Part shown: piece by piece, positions 27,196-35,303 of the stretch | How the letters are laid out: each line of letters begins with the position of its first letter | Numbering within the stretch: the first letter of the stretch is position 1 | Source: Clostridiales bacterium | GTDB lineage: Bacteria > Bacillota > Clostridia > Peptostreptococcales > Anaerovoracaceae | Length of the DNA: 64,000 nucleotides | Assembly (NCBI GenBank): GCA_009776955.1 | Contig: WRMW01000002.1 | Location: 123,154 to 187,153 of the forward strand | Reading direction: 5' to 3' | Position numbers and translations under genes: made by a program | The notes under the pieces: model-generated | What the model was told of the DNA's origin: nothing | Databases searched by the model: none | What the model saw: only the letters and a program-made list of their open reading frames with translations

Positions 27196-27242
27196 GGTGA
27201 AAAATTGTAGATATTGTATTTTTTCACCTAAAGTGATACAAT
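27196..27242 (+). promoter_or_regulatory. Fic gene promoter with overlapping inverted repeat
   Basis: TTGTAT (27214-27219), a 17-base spacer, then TACAAT (27237-27242). A 9-bp inverted repeat ggtgaaaaa/tttttcacc (27196-27204 and 27220-27228) brackets the -35 and could be an operator. The -10 ends 6 bases before the Fic ATG and no Shine-Dalgarno is present, so the mRNA should be leaderless. Confidence 0.65.
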
Positions 27243-27248
27243 CCTATT

Positions 27249-28157
27249 ATGATAAACAAGACCACAAAGGACAGGATCGAGAAGCTGCATATGGCATATT
27301 GCGCTTTGTCAGAGGACTGCAGGGAGGCCTTCGACGAGATTTCGATGGCGGAGATACCAGAGTCCGTCTACAACTCAAATGCGATAGAGAACTCGACGCT
27401 CTCCCTTGAGGACACCGAGGACATTTTGGTGCGAAACGAAATCAGGAAAGACCATGATATCCGTGAGATTTACGAAGCCAAGAACCTTGCGGAAGTCATG
27501 GAGATGCTTAGGGGCTATGTGCAGAAGGGGAAGAACATCAGCACGCCCAAGGTGATGCTCGAACTGCACAAAACGCTTTTGACCGGCATCGACAATGGAA
27601 TCGCGGGCAGGTTTCGCAGCGGGAAGGAATGGGTGCGGGTGGGCGCACATATAGGGGCAAACCCTGCGTTCACAAACGAGCTGGTGTACGAGCTTGCGGA
27701 GAAATTCAATGCGGACAAGGACGCGTACTTCCTCGACAAGATTGCACACTTCCACGCAGAGTTTGAAACCATACACCCGTTTGTCGATGGCAACGGCAGG
27801 ATAGGGCGCGTCCTCGTCAACGGACAGTTGATGCAGCTTGGATACCCGCCCATCATCATACCGAACAAAGGCAAGCACAGGGACTATTACATATTGTTTG
27901 ACGATTATAGAAAGGGCGGACGCTTTGACGGCTTCACGCGTCTTTTTGCATTGCTCCTTATGGAGTCGATGCACAAGAGGCTGACGATTGCCAGGAGCAA
28001 GCGGATTGCCAGCGTCTCCGAGTGGGCGAAGGCGGGCGGGCTCAATCCGCGAAACGCCCTGAACATGGCGAGGAAGCAGACCATCCCGGCGTTCCGCCTG
28101 CGGGGGAAGTGGATGATAGATGTCGCTTATGTTGTTGGCTCGACCTATGTGTTATAG
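27249..28157 (+). CDS. Fic family protein (predicted AMP transferase)
   Basis: A 302 aa Fic-domain protein, which typically transfers AMP from ATP to hydroxyl side chains of target proteins. The active site HPFVDGNGRIGR is canonical and complete at residues 176-187. An N-terminal inhibitory motif (S/T)xxxE(G/N) is present as SNAIEN at 43-48, making it a class II, self-inhibited Fic. The C-terminus has a winged-helix-like region (SVSEWAKAGGLNPRNALNMA cut to its key segment). No antitoxin gene is adjacent, as expected for intramolecular inhibition. The gene is likely translated from a leaderless mRNA. The target is unknown. Confidence 0.92.
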   Translation: MINKTTKDRIEKLHMAYCALSEDCREAFDEISMAEIPESVYNSNAIENSTLSLEDTEDILVRNEIRKDHDIREIYEAKNLAEVMEMLRGYVQKGKNISTPKVMLELHKTLLTGIDNGIAGRFRSGKEWVRVGAHIGANPAFTNELVYELAEKFNADKDAYFLDKIAHFHAEFETIHPFVDGNGRIGRVLVNGQLMQLGYPPIIIPNKGKHRDYYILFDDYRKGGRFDGFTRLFALLLMESMHKRLTIARSKRIASVSEWAKAGGLNPRNALNMARKQTIPAFRLRGKWMIDVAYVVGSTYVL

Positions 28158-28200
28158 TGAATGAATAATGAATGAGTAATGAATGAGTAATGAATGAGTA
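28157..28200. repeat. 11-bp tandem repeat, four units, between Fic and glycosylase genes
   Basis: Units begin at 28157 (gtgaatgaata), 28168, 28179 and 28190 (atgaatgagta, three identical). Each unit encodes start-Asn-Glu-stop, and each stop overlaps the next ATG by one base (TAATG). The first start (GTG) overlaps the Fic stop TAG by one base, and the last TAATG opens at ATG 28201, in frame with the glycosylase gene. Confidence 0.85.
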
Positions 28201-28215
28201 ATGAAGGGGGTTTGC

Positions 28216-28854
28216 ATGGCTGTTTTCGAGTACGGGGATGTAGAGATAACGCATTTGAAAGAGCGGGACAAGGCACTCGGGGCGGCCATCGACGCGATAG
28301 GGCCGATACGGCGCGAGGTCAATCCCGACCTGTTCTCTGCCCTCGTGAACTCGATTGTCGGGCAGCAGATATCCTCAAAGGCGCAGGTCACGATATGGGG
28401 GCGCGTAAAGGCCATGCTCGGCGAGGTGACGCCACAGACCGTGTTGGCTTGCACGGAGGCGGAGCTTCAAAGCGTGGGGATTTCGTTCAGAAAGGCTTCG
28501 TATATCCAGGGTGCTGCCAAGAAAGTGGCGGATGGCGAACTGGACATAAGCGCACTCTGGGCGAAGCCAGACGACGAGGTCTGCAAGGAGCTTTCAGCGC
28601 TTCCCGGCATCGGAACGTGGACGGCCGAGATGCTGATGCTGTTCTCCATGCAGCGCCCGGACATCCTTAGCTACGGCGACCTCGCCATCCTTCGCGGTAT
28701 GCGTATGCTGTACCGCCATAGGAAAATCACGTGCCAATTGTTTGAGAAGTACAGGAGGCGCTACTCGCCGTACGGCTCCGTCGCAAGCCTGTATCTGTGG
28801 GCGATAGCGGGCGGGGCGGTTGAGGGGCTGCGGGATTGCGCCAACGCCCAATAA
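28216..28854 (+). CDS. HhH-GPD DNA glycosylase (AlkA-like, 3-methyladenine)
   Basis: A base-excision repair glycosylase of the AlkA/DNA-3-methyladenine glycosylase II group, 212 aa. The helix-hairpin-helix motif LPGIGTWTAEM and the following catalytic-Asp region (DILSYGDLAILRG) are clear; QQISSKA in the first domain is also typical. It lacks the N-terminal beta domain of E. coli AlkA, as do many short homologues. Start ATG 28216 has aaggggg 5 bases upstream; ATG 28201 is an in-frame alternative produced by the repeat. It removes alkylated bases, probably 3-methyladenine; the substrate range is inferred. Confidence 0.88.
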   Translation: MAVFEYGDVEITHLKERDKALGAAIDAIGPIRREVNPDLFSALVNSIVGQQISSKAQVTIWGRVKAMLGEVTPQTVLACTEAELQSVGISFRKASYIQGAAKKVADGELDISALWAKPDDEVCKELSALPGIGTWTAEMLMLFSMQRPDILSYGDLAILRGMRMLYRHRKITCQLFEKYRRRYSPYGSVASLYLWAIAGGAVEGLRDCANAQ

Positions 28855-28930
28855 TCAATTCGACTTCATGATATAATTGATTCGGATTGACAAAAGAACT
28901 AAGGCGAAAAGAGATTTAGAGAGGTTTACA

Positions 28931-30460
28931 ATGGAAATTTTTAAAGTTTCATACAAGGTTAGACGAAAAAACAGCGACGAGATATACAAGGCTTTCGGCT
29001 TTAGGCATCATTCCGATGCAACACAATACTACGTACATCCGAACAATCAGTCCATTAACGGAACAACATCGCTCTGTCAGCCGATAGGCGAAGGCTTATC
29101 GCTTTTTTCTGAGTTAGTGCGCTCAGCAAGAAACGGAGACAGCTCGATTGATGGAGATTATTTCGCTAATGATGATGGCACCCAGATTTTTCTCAGTATC
29201 TTCATGCCGGAAGATTGGCGAGACAACGAAGTAATTGAGTCGAATATTTTTCGTTACGATGCTCTTCTTGAAGAAAATAGAATCACTATAGCTGCTTATG
29301 ACGATATGGGTAGATGGCTTGATGGAGACATGGAACACTTACGCCCATTATATAAATTGCTGCCTTGTTTTTGTTTGCTGCTCGCACATGAATGTTTTAA
29401 AGACAAAGATTTCAACCAGCTGTTCATGCGTTACATCTCTGATCCGGTTGCCGACCTCTTTGTGAATCTGCACGAGGATTTTTATCAGGCTCACAAGGCA
29501 GATGAATATGAAGTGACCTACGCAAATCTGAGCGGTTTTGATATTGGAGGATGGCTGTCTTTCCGTGAAAGTTACAAGGTGATCGCGGAAAACGAAGCGG
29601 TAGTGAAGCAAGAAAGGACAATCAAAGTAGATAAATTCCCGGAAAAAACTTTCGCAAAGGAGTATAGAGAACTTATTCCTGTGTTGCCAGAAGAATTTGA
29701 AACTCCTAAGGCTGTGAAAGCCATTTGTAGTGCCATTACGGAAGGCGATGCTATTGCTGTACTCTTCCACGGACCTGCGGGAACGGGCAAAACCATGTCA
29801 AGCAAGTTGGTTTGTCAGGAAATCGGGTTGCCTATAATGGATGTCGTAAACTGCACCGAGAACCTTGATGAATTTGTGTTAGGCAAGTTTCTTCCTCAGG
29901 ATGACAAGATACTCTTCAAAGAGAGCTATGTGACCAAGGCAATAAGGGAAGGTGGCGCAGTAGTTTTTGAGGAAATCAATTTCGCGAAGCCACAATATCT
30001 GGCGTTTTTGAATTCACTTTTAGATGACAATGGATTTGTTCGTTTAGACAACGGTGAAGTGGTCAGGAGGCATAAGAACTTCCGGTTCTTTGCAACTATG
30101 AACTTAGGATATTTCGGAACGAAAGAACTGAATCAGGCACTGTATAACCGCTTTAACATCGTCGTGGAGCTTGCCACGCTATCGGATGAGGCGATACGAA
30201 AAATGCTGACAACCAGAGTCCCCGAATGTGAGAATGTAGTCGAAAAAGTATTAGGCGTTTATCATAAACTCAAAAAGAAAATAGAATCGGAAGAGCTGGA
30301 TGTTGTTATCTCTCCACGCAATCTCGAAAATTGGGTGAGGCTTGCGAAGTATGAAGGGTATGTGCATGCCGCAGAAAACACTATCGTGTCGATCGCAAAA
30401 TGTGATCGCGTTCTCGAAGATACTATTAGAGGGATAATTGTATTGTATAAGTGGTCATAG
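28931..30460 (+). CDS. MoxR-like AAA+ ATPase of the VWA/Sel1 cluster
   Basis: A 509 aa AAA+ protein. Residues 1 to about 240 form a domain that I do not recognise. The ATPase follows: Walker A GPAGTGKT (281-288), Walker B VVFEE (344-348), sensor 1 ATMN (388-391) and an Arg-finger candidate Arg407 (YNRF). The layout and the downstream VWA gene point to a MoxR/dynein-midasin-type ATPase that remodels or loads a partner through VWA metal-dependent contacts. Start ATG 28931 has gagagg upstream; an in-frame TTG at 28877 lacks a ribosome site. It is the first gene of an AT-rich five-gene cluster with short spacing. Confidence 0.85.
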   Translation: MEIFKVSYKVRRKNSDEIYKAFGFRHHSDATQYYVHPNNQSINGTTSLCQPIGEGLSLFSELVRSARNGDSSIDGDYFANDDGTQIFLSIFMPEDWRDNEVIESNIFRYDALLEENRITIAAYDDMGRWLDGDMEHLRPLYKLLPCFCLLLAHECFKDKDFNQLFMRYISDPVADLFVNLHEDFYQAHKADEYEVTYANLSGFDIGGWLSFRESYKVIAENEAVVKQERTIKVDKFPEKTFAKEYRELIPVLPEEFETPKAVKAICSAITEGDAIAVLFHGPAGTGKTMSSKLVCQEIGLPIMDVVNCTENLDEFVLGKFLPQDDKILFKESYVTKAIREGGAVVFEEINFAKPQYLAFLNSLLDDNGFVRLDNGEVVRRHKNFRFFATMNLGYFGTKELNQALYNRFNIVVELATLSDEAIRKMLTTRVPECENVVEKVLGVYHKLKKKIESEELDVVISPRNLENWVRLAKYEGYVHAAENTIVSIAKCDRVLEDTIRGIIVLYKWS

Positions 30461-30481
30461 ACAAAGAAGGAGATACAGTAA

Positions 30482-31489
30482 ATGCCTGAAATCAGTGAAA
30501 TGAAAAATCTGTTAGAGACGATAAAGAAAGCCGATGCCGGGGACGCGGACGCACAATATCGAGTCGCTTGGTATATGATATATGAAGACCAGAAAGAAGA
30601 AGTGGGAGTTGATTGGGGAGAACGCGCTGTCGAGTATTTTGAGTTGGCGGGCTCGCAGGGGCATGGCGATGCTATGCTTGATCTGGGAGCCATGTATATC
30701 GCCGGCCGAGGCGTAAAATATGACAAGGAAAAAGCTGTTTATTGGTATAAAAAAGCGGCTGAAATGCTTTACCCAAAAGCCTTTCGCTGTCTGATCTATG
30801 CGTTGGATATTCCTTGTGAATATTTTGATCCACAGACAGATGACACAAATTACAGGGCTATTTACGAATATGCTTTTAAGGGCGCTTTATTGGGCGAGCA
30901 AAATGCACTTTATATTCTGGGAGACCTATTCTTTTCGGGTAAATACGCAAGGAGGAATCAAAGGCTTGCATACGATTTGTTTTGCAAGAGCTGGGATCTT
31001 ATAGATGATAAAGAGGATGATTGTTATGCCGATGTCTGCTTACGCATAGGCGAATGCTATCTAAAAGGAATGGCTGAAATCCAGGATGTCGAAGAGGCGG
31101 AGGACTACCTTAGGCACGCAATGGAAAGTTACGAGTTTCGCAGGGCAAATGGCGACCTAGCCGAGTTTATTGATCCCGGATACAATAGAGCGCAAGCCCT
31201 TATTAAGGAAATAAATTCAGGCAAGGCATATGAGGGGCTGAATCCAATAACTGAACATAGCGAAGACGGCTATAATGGTTTTCTCACGAAGATGGAAAAC
31301 TTTGATGAAAATAGTTATGAAGAGGCGTTCTTGCTCTACACCCGTTATGCCATGTCGGGGGGAGATGTGAGAAAAGAGGCCCTTTCAAACCTTAGTCTGA
31401 TGTATAAGAATGGGCTCGGCGTTGAGAAAGATGAAGCTTTTGCAGCTTTGTGCGGAAGCAAAAGTTTGGAAGGGACTGGTGATAATTAA
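30482..31489 (+). CDS. Sel1-repeat protein (first copy)
   Basis: A 335 aa cytosolic solenoid of Sel1-like TPR repeats, visible in GDAMLDLGAMYIAGRGV followed by EKAVYWYKKAAE, and again in ALYILGDLFFSGKYA and VCLRIGECYLKGMAE. These repeats mediate protein contacts. A strong aaggagatacagtaa Shine-Dalgarno sets ATG 30482, 21 bases after the ATPase gene. Its N-terminus (LLETIKKADAGDADAQ) is nearly identical to that of the next gene, so the pair arose by tandem duplication. Probably a scaffold or sensor for the ATPase/VWA pair; that is inference. Confidence 0.85.
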   Translation: MPEISEMKNLLETIKKADAGDADAQYRVAWYMIYEDQKEEVGVDWGERAVEYFELAGSQGHGDAMLDLGAMYIAGRGVKYDKEKAVYWYKKAAEMLYPKAFRCLIYALDIPCEYFDPQTDDTNYRAIYEYAFKGALLGEQNALYILGDLFFSGKYARRNQRLAYDLFCKSWDLIDDKEDDCYADVCLRIGECYLKGMAEIQDVEEAEDYLRHAMESYEFRRANGDLAEFIDPGYNRAQALIKEINSGKAYEGLNPITEHSEDGYNGFLTKMENFDENSYEEAFLLYTRYAMSGGDVRKEALSNLSLMYKNGLGVEKDEAFAALCGSKSLEGTGDN

Positions 31490-32530
31490 TTGGACAATCT
31501 ATTGGAAATGATTAAAAAAGCAGATGCCGGCGATGCGGATTCACAGGCGCAGGTCGCCTGTTATATTATGTTTGATGACATGAACGAACATGTTGACCCT
31601 GACTGGCTCGAGCGGGCGTTGGATTATTTTGAAAGGGCTGCAGCTCAAGAAAATCTTGACGCGATGATAGCACTTGGACATATTTATTCCCGAGATTGTG
31701 GTATTGAACTGGATTTGGCCAAATCAACCTATTGGTATAGAAAATTAGCAGATAAGGGCTCAGATATTGGCTATCAAGCCTTGATTTACAATCTGACTTG
31801 GCTTTGGCCAAATATGCCTCCGTCCTATTTCGAACCATATAACAGCAAATATGATTATAAAACCTTATTTGAATACTCTTTAAAAGGAGCCTTGCTGCAA
31901 AATGCAGACTCCATGATGATAATTGGAGATATGTTTTTTGCCGGGTGGCATGCTAAAGAAGACAAGAAAATGGCGCTCAGTCTATACAATGAAGCATATT
32001 ACAATGACGTTATATACAACCCTGAGCATAATTCTTACGGCGACCTTGCTTTGCGGTTAGGCGAATGTTGTTATAAAGGGATTGTAGAAGAACAAAATGT
32101 GGAGAAAGCGCATGACTATTTCCAAAAAGCCCTTCAAAGCGTGAAGAAACTTATTCAAGAAGGGATGCCAATCGAATTTTACGAGGGGTGCCAACAACGA
32201 ACCCAGGCATTGTTGGAAGAGCTGGAATCGGGCAAGGTCTACAAACCGGAAGCCTATGAAAAGAGCGGTGAGCTAAACGCCGAAAAACCATATGAAACTG
32301 GTTTGGAATATTTCCAAAATGATGACTGGGAAGAGTGTTTTTTGCACTTCTCAAAAAGTGCTCTGATTGCACTAATTGACTACAATCCATCTGTCTTGGT
32401 CAATGCTATCGGCATGCTGGCTCCGATGTTTAAAGAAGGCATCTATGTCGAAAAGGATGAAAAATTTGCTGACAAGTTGATTGCAATTGTTGATGAATAT
32501 GGTGAACGTGTTGATGGCGACGAAAACTAA
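31490..32530 (+). CDS. Sel1-repeat protein (second copy)
   Basis: A 346 aa paralogue of the preceding gene, with the same opening (LLEMIKKADAGDADSQ) and similar repeats (DAMIALGHIYSRDCGIE, DSMMIIGDMFFAGWHA, LALRLGECCYKGIVE). The likely start is TTG 31490, directly after the previous stop, so it is translationally coupled. The two copies have diverged well beyond the first 20 residues, so they probably have distinct partners rather than being a recent duplication. No enzymatic motif is present. Confidence 0.83.
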   Translation: MDNLLEMIKKADAGDADSQAQVACYIMFDDMNEHVDPDWLERALDYFERAAAQENLDAMIALGHIYSRDCGIELDLAKSTYWYRKLADKGSDIGYQALIYNLTWLWPNMPPSYFEPYNSKYDYKTLFEYSLKGALLQNADSMMIIGDMFFAGWHAKEDKKMALSLYNEAYYNDVIYNPEHNSYGDLALRLGECCYKGIVEEQNVEKAHDYFQKALQSVKKLIQEGMPIEFYEGCQQRTQALLEELESGKVYKPEAYEKSGELNAEKPYETGLEYFQNDDWEECFLHFSKSALIALIDYNPSVLVNAIGMLAPMFKEGIYVEKDEKFADKLIAIVDEYGERVDGDEN

Positions 32531-32541
32531 GAAAGGTCAAT

Positions 32542-34431
32542 TTGGAAAGAGAAGCTAAAAAAATATTAAGGCGATTTCAATGCGATTTCAATCGTAGCAT
32601 AGAGGAAAACTTCGCCCAGGTATTGAGCGAAAATGACCGAGTGCGACTGTTTTTTATCAATGAAAACCGGGCTTTTACTGACGGGCAGAACATCGTCGTC
32701 GACCCAGCTATAGGTGAGGTTTTTTCAGATCGGAAAGCGCTTGAGCGCACAGAAGACTACATGGGACTCGGGAGCCAAATTTCAAGCGATCCATGGCATG
32801 CCTTGCGCATGATAACGCGCGGGCAAAACATTCATGAATGTCTGCATATTCTTTACACGGATTTCCCGAGTGGAATCAAAGGCGACTCTCGGGCAACCAC
32901 AAGAGCACGTACAAAAACGCTTGCTATGATTAGCAATATTATCGAGGATGCGTTTATCGAGGCAGCTGGATGCAGTGTGTTTGACAACCTTGAGTTCTAC
33001 CTGAAATTTGAAAGAATTGCAGTGATGTTCGCAAATATGAGGATAGAAGGGACAGTCGAGAGGACTTTTCAAACCGAAACCGTGGCCGCGCCGGCACCAT
33101 TGCCTTTAGTAGAATATCTTGAATATATGGCGGGATTTTTGTTGTATCCGATGATAAAGGCAGAAAAGCCCCCGGCAGAAATAGCGGGCTATGTGGATCT
33201 GTCGAAGAAACTGTTTTTAGATGGCAGTTTTTGCGGAGACCCAAAAGGCAGATATGAATATACACAAAAAATATTCGATATAGTTGAGCCATTGATTCCA
33301 GATAGCGAAGAAGAGATAAATGATACGATTTTGATAAAAATGCTGCCAGGCACGGGTACACATTCGGGGGATAACCAAACGATCAATGCTGTAGAAAAGA
33401 AAGGCAAGATTGCTGAAATAGCAAGAGGGCTTTTTACGGACAAAAACGGCGAAATGCTTCCCGAACGGAACTTTGAGCGACAGTTAGGAGAAACCGTTGA
33501 TAGTTTTGAAAAAGAGAAAAATGCGGCCTTGCAAATCGTTTTGGTCGAACCGCAAGTTACTATATGGGGAGGCACTCAATTTGATTGTGCAAATATACAC
33601 AAAGGTATAAAGATCATCGAAACGAAGCCAAAACCGAATCTTAACTTACGTCGGGCTTATTTGAACATTTATAATAAATACCATGTCAATATCAATTCAT
33701 ACAATAGCCGGTTTGTGCATTTGCTGAAAGCGCGCGTGCCGGAACGGGAGGAAAAACGTCTTTTCGGTAGCGGCATTGCCACAAGAAGATTGGGTGATAC
33801 AAAGAAAAGATACTGGTATCGCAAGGCAGAGGAACACGGTATTCCTGATATTGCAGTGATGCTGCTTATCGATGGATCAGGATCTATGGCAGGAGACCGC
33901 CGAGAAAGCGCAATGACCTCAAGCCTGATTTTGCACGAGGTTCTTAAAAAACAAGGGATCACGCACTCGATAGTTGAACACCGAGCCATGTATGGACAGC
34001 CTACAGTAAACCATAACATACTGATAGACTTTTTTGCAAAGGACGAAGAAAAATACAACATTTTGGCGCTTGCGGCAGACGATGGAACGCGCGAGGGGTT
34101 GTCGCTCTTTTGGGCTGAGCGTTACATGGCTACAAATACACACAATGAAGAGAAACTGATTATAGTCTTGTCTGACGGGGAGCCAGCTCATGGTACTGGC
34201 GGTGATGGCTGCTACTATGCCCCTGTGTCCACAAAAGATACAGCCAATGCAGCGGCAAAAATCATTAGGCGCGGTACAAACATAATCGCAGTTGCGTTAG
34301 ATGATGGTTCAGAGGAATCATACTCCTGCTATGACTCCCTAAAAGAAATATATCCGTCAGTTATTGCCTGTACAAATTTGAAACAACTGACTGGACAATT
34401 ATTGACAACAGTGTCAAAATATTTATTGTAA
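32542..34431 (+). CDS. VWA-domain protein with N-terminal HExxH motif
   Basis: A 629 aa protein. The N-terminal half contains HECLH at residues 98-102 (GQNIHECLHILYTDF) with a downstream IIEDAFIE (134-140), the arrangement of a zinc metallopeptidase-like site also seen in CobT-type VWA proteins. The C-terminal third is a von Willebrand A domain with a complete MIDAS start DGSGS (444-448) and LIIVLSDGEP further on. Partnering with the upstream MoxR ATPase follows the general MoxR/VWA pairing. The start is TTG 32542 after gaaagg, 11 bases past the Sel1 gene. Whether the HExxH site cleaves anything is unknown. Confidence 0.83.
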   Translation: MEREAKKILRRFQCDFNRSIEENFAQVLSENDRVRLFFINENRAFTDGQNIVVDPAIGEVFSDRKALERTEDYMGLGSQISSDPWHALRMITRGQNIHECLHILYTDFPSGIKGDSRATTRARTKTLAMISNIIEDAFIEAAGCSVFDNLEFYLKFERIAVMFANMRIEGTVERTFQTETVAAPAPLPLVEYLEYMAGFLLYPMIKAEKPPAEIAGYVDLSKKLFLDGSFCGDPKGRYEYTQKIFDIVEPLIPDSEEEINDTILIKMLPGTGTHSGDNQTINAVEKKGKIAEIARGLFTDKNGEMLPERNFERQLGETVDSFEKEKNAALQIVLVEPQVTIWGGTQFDCANIHKGIKIIETKPKPNLNLRRAYLNIYNKYHVNINSYNSRFVHLLKARVPEREEKRLFGSGIATRRLGDTKKRYWYRKAEEHGIPDIAVMLLIDGSGSMAGDRRESAMTSSLILHEVLKKQGITHSIVEHRAMYGQPTVNHNILIDFFAKDEEKYNILALAADDGTREGLSLFWAERYMATNTHNEEKLIIVLSDGEPAHGTGGDGCYYAPVSTKDTANAAAKIIRRGTNIIAVALDDGSEESYSCYDSLKEIYPSVIACTNLKQLTGQLLTTVSKYLL

Positions 34432-34461
34432 GCGTTTGCACTATGGTGTGGAGGAAGTACC

Positions 34462-35157
34462 ATGAATGAATTGTTGAATATCAATATCAATGAAGTAATG
34501 AAAACCCTTAGTGAAAAAAGGCCGATATTCCATTCCGAGGCCGATTTTCAGTTTGAGTTGGCGTGGACTATCAAAAAAAAGTACGGAGACAAAGTATCTA
34601 TTCGCCTGGAATATACTCCCCTGCTTATCGATATGTCAGAGGATGACAAGAAATTATGGAAGAATGCCCGAATAGATATCGTGCTGTTTTTCAATGACAG
34701 CAAAAGCATAGTGCCAATCGAACTGAAGTATCTCAAACATACGCTAGAATATGTGGCTGATAACGGTGAGGTGTACAATCTCTCTCTTGGAGCTCGTGGC
34801 ATGGGTATGTACAATTGCTTCGCTGATATTGAACGTATGGAATTGCTAAAGGAAAAATTGAAAGGGTTTAGCAAGGGATATGTAATATGGCTTACCAACG
34901 ACAAGGCATATTGGGAAGGGCTGAAGATGGAAAACAATTATAGTGTTTTTAACGCCCCAGATGGGACTACTATTGAAGAAGGCCAAAGACATTTTCGAGA
35001 GGGTGCAAAAGTTAAAGGGTATCCGAAGTATCAATACCCAATAAGCATAAAAGGCAATTATAAGGTTTCATGGCAGGAGTATTCCGAACTATCCGCCAAC
35101 GAAAAAGGGAAAAACAATGAATTCAAGTATTGCGTTATAGATATAACATCGGTATAG
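34462..35157 (+). CDS. Predicted PD-(D/E)XK nuclease-fold protein
   Basis: A 231 aa protein not assigned to a named family. The N-terminal half shows the spaced acidic pattern of the restriction-endonuclease fold: Glu26 (HSEADFQFEL), Asp72 (ARIDIVLF) and Glu87-x-Lys89 (VPIELKYLK). The hydrophobic strands around Asp72 and Glu87 fit the core beta hairpin. It is the last gene of the MoxR/Sel1/VWA cluster, 30 bases after the VWA gene, with a gtggaggaagtacc Shine-Dalgarno. It is the plausible effector of the cluster. The nuclease prediction rests on motif spacing alone. Confidence 0.65.
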   Translation: MNELLNININEVMKTLSEKRPIFHSEADFQFELAWTIKKKYGDKVSIRLEYTPLLIDMSEDDKKLWKNARIDIVLFFNDSKSIVPIELKYLKHTLEYVADNGEVYNLSLGARGMGMYNCFADIERMELLKEKLKGFSKGYVIWLTNDKAYWEGLKMENNYSVFNAPDGTTIEEGQRHFREGAKVKGYPKYQYPISIKGNYKVSWQEYSELSANEKGKNNEFKYCVIDITSV

Positions 35158-35236
35158 CATACTATTTTGGTTCGGACACGGACACGACCGATGTGGTGCT
35201 TGGGCGAAGGGCAGTATCGACTATACTTGACAATTA

Positions 35237-35248
35237 TGCAAATTTGCA
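35237..35248. promoter_or_regulatory. 12-bp perfect palindrome upstream of DUF4143 ATPase
   Basis: TGCAAATTTGCA is a perfect palindrome 14 bases upstream of a TATAAT hexamer (35262-35267), in the 146-base gap before the ATPase gene. It may be an operator. No acceptable -35 pairs with that TATAAT, so the promoter itself is uncertain. Confidence 0.35.
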
Positions 35249-35303
35249 CTTGACCATCGACTATAATAGAGGTATATTTATGGCATGAAAGAGGTTGATT
35301 GAT

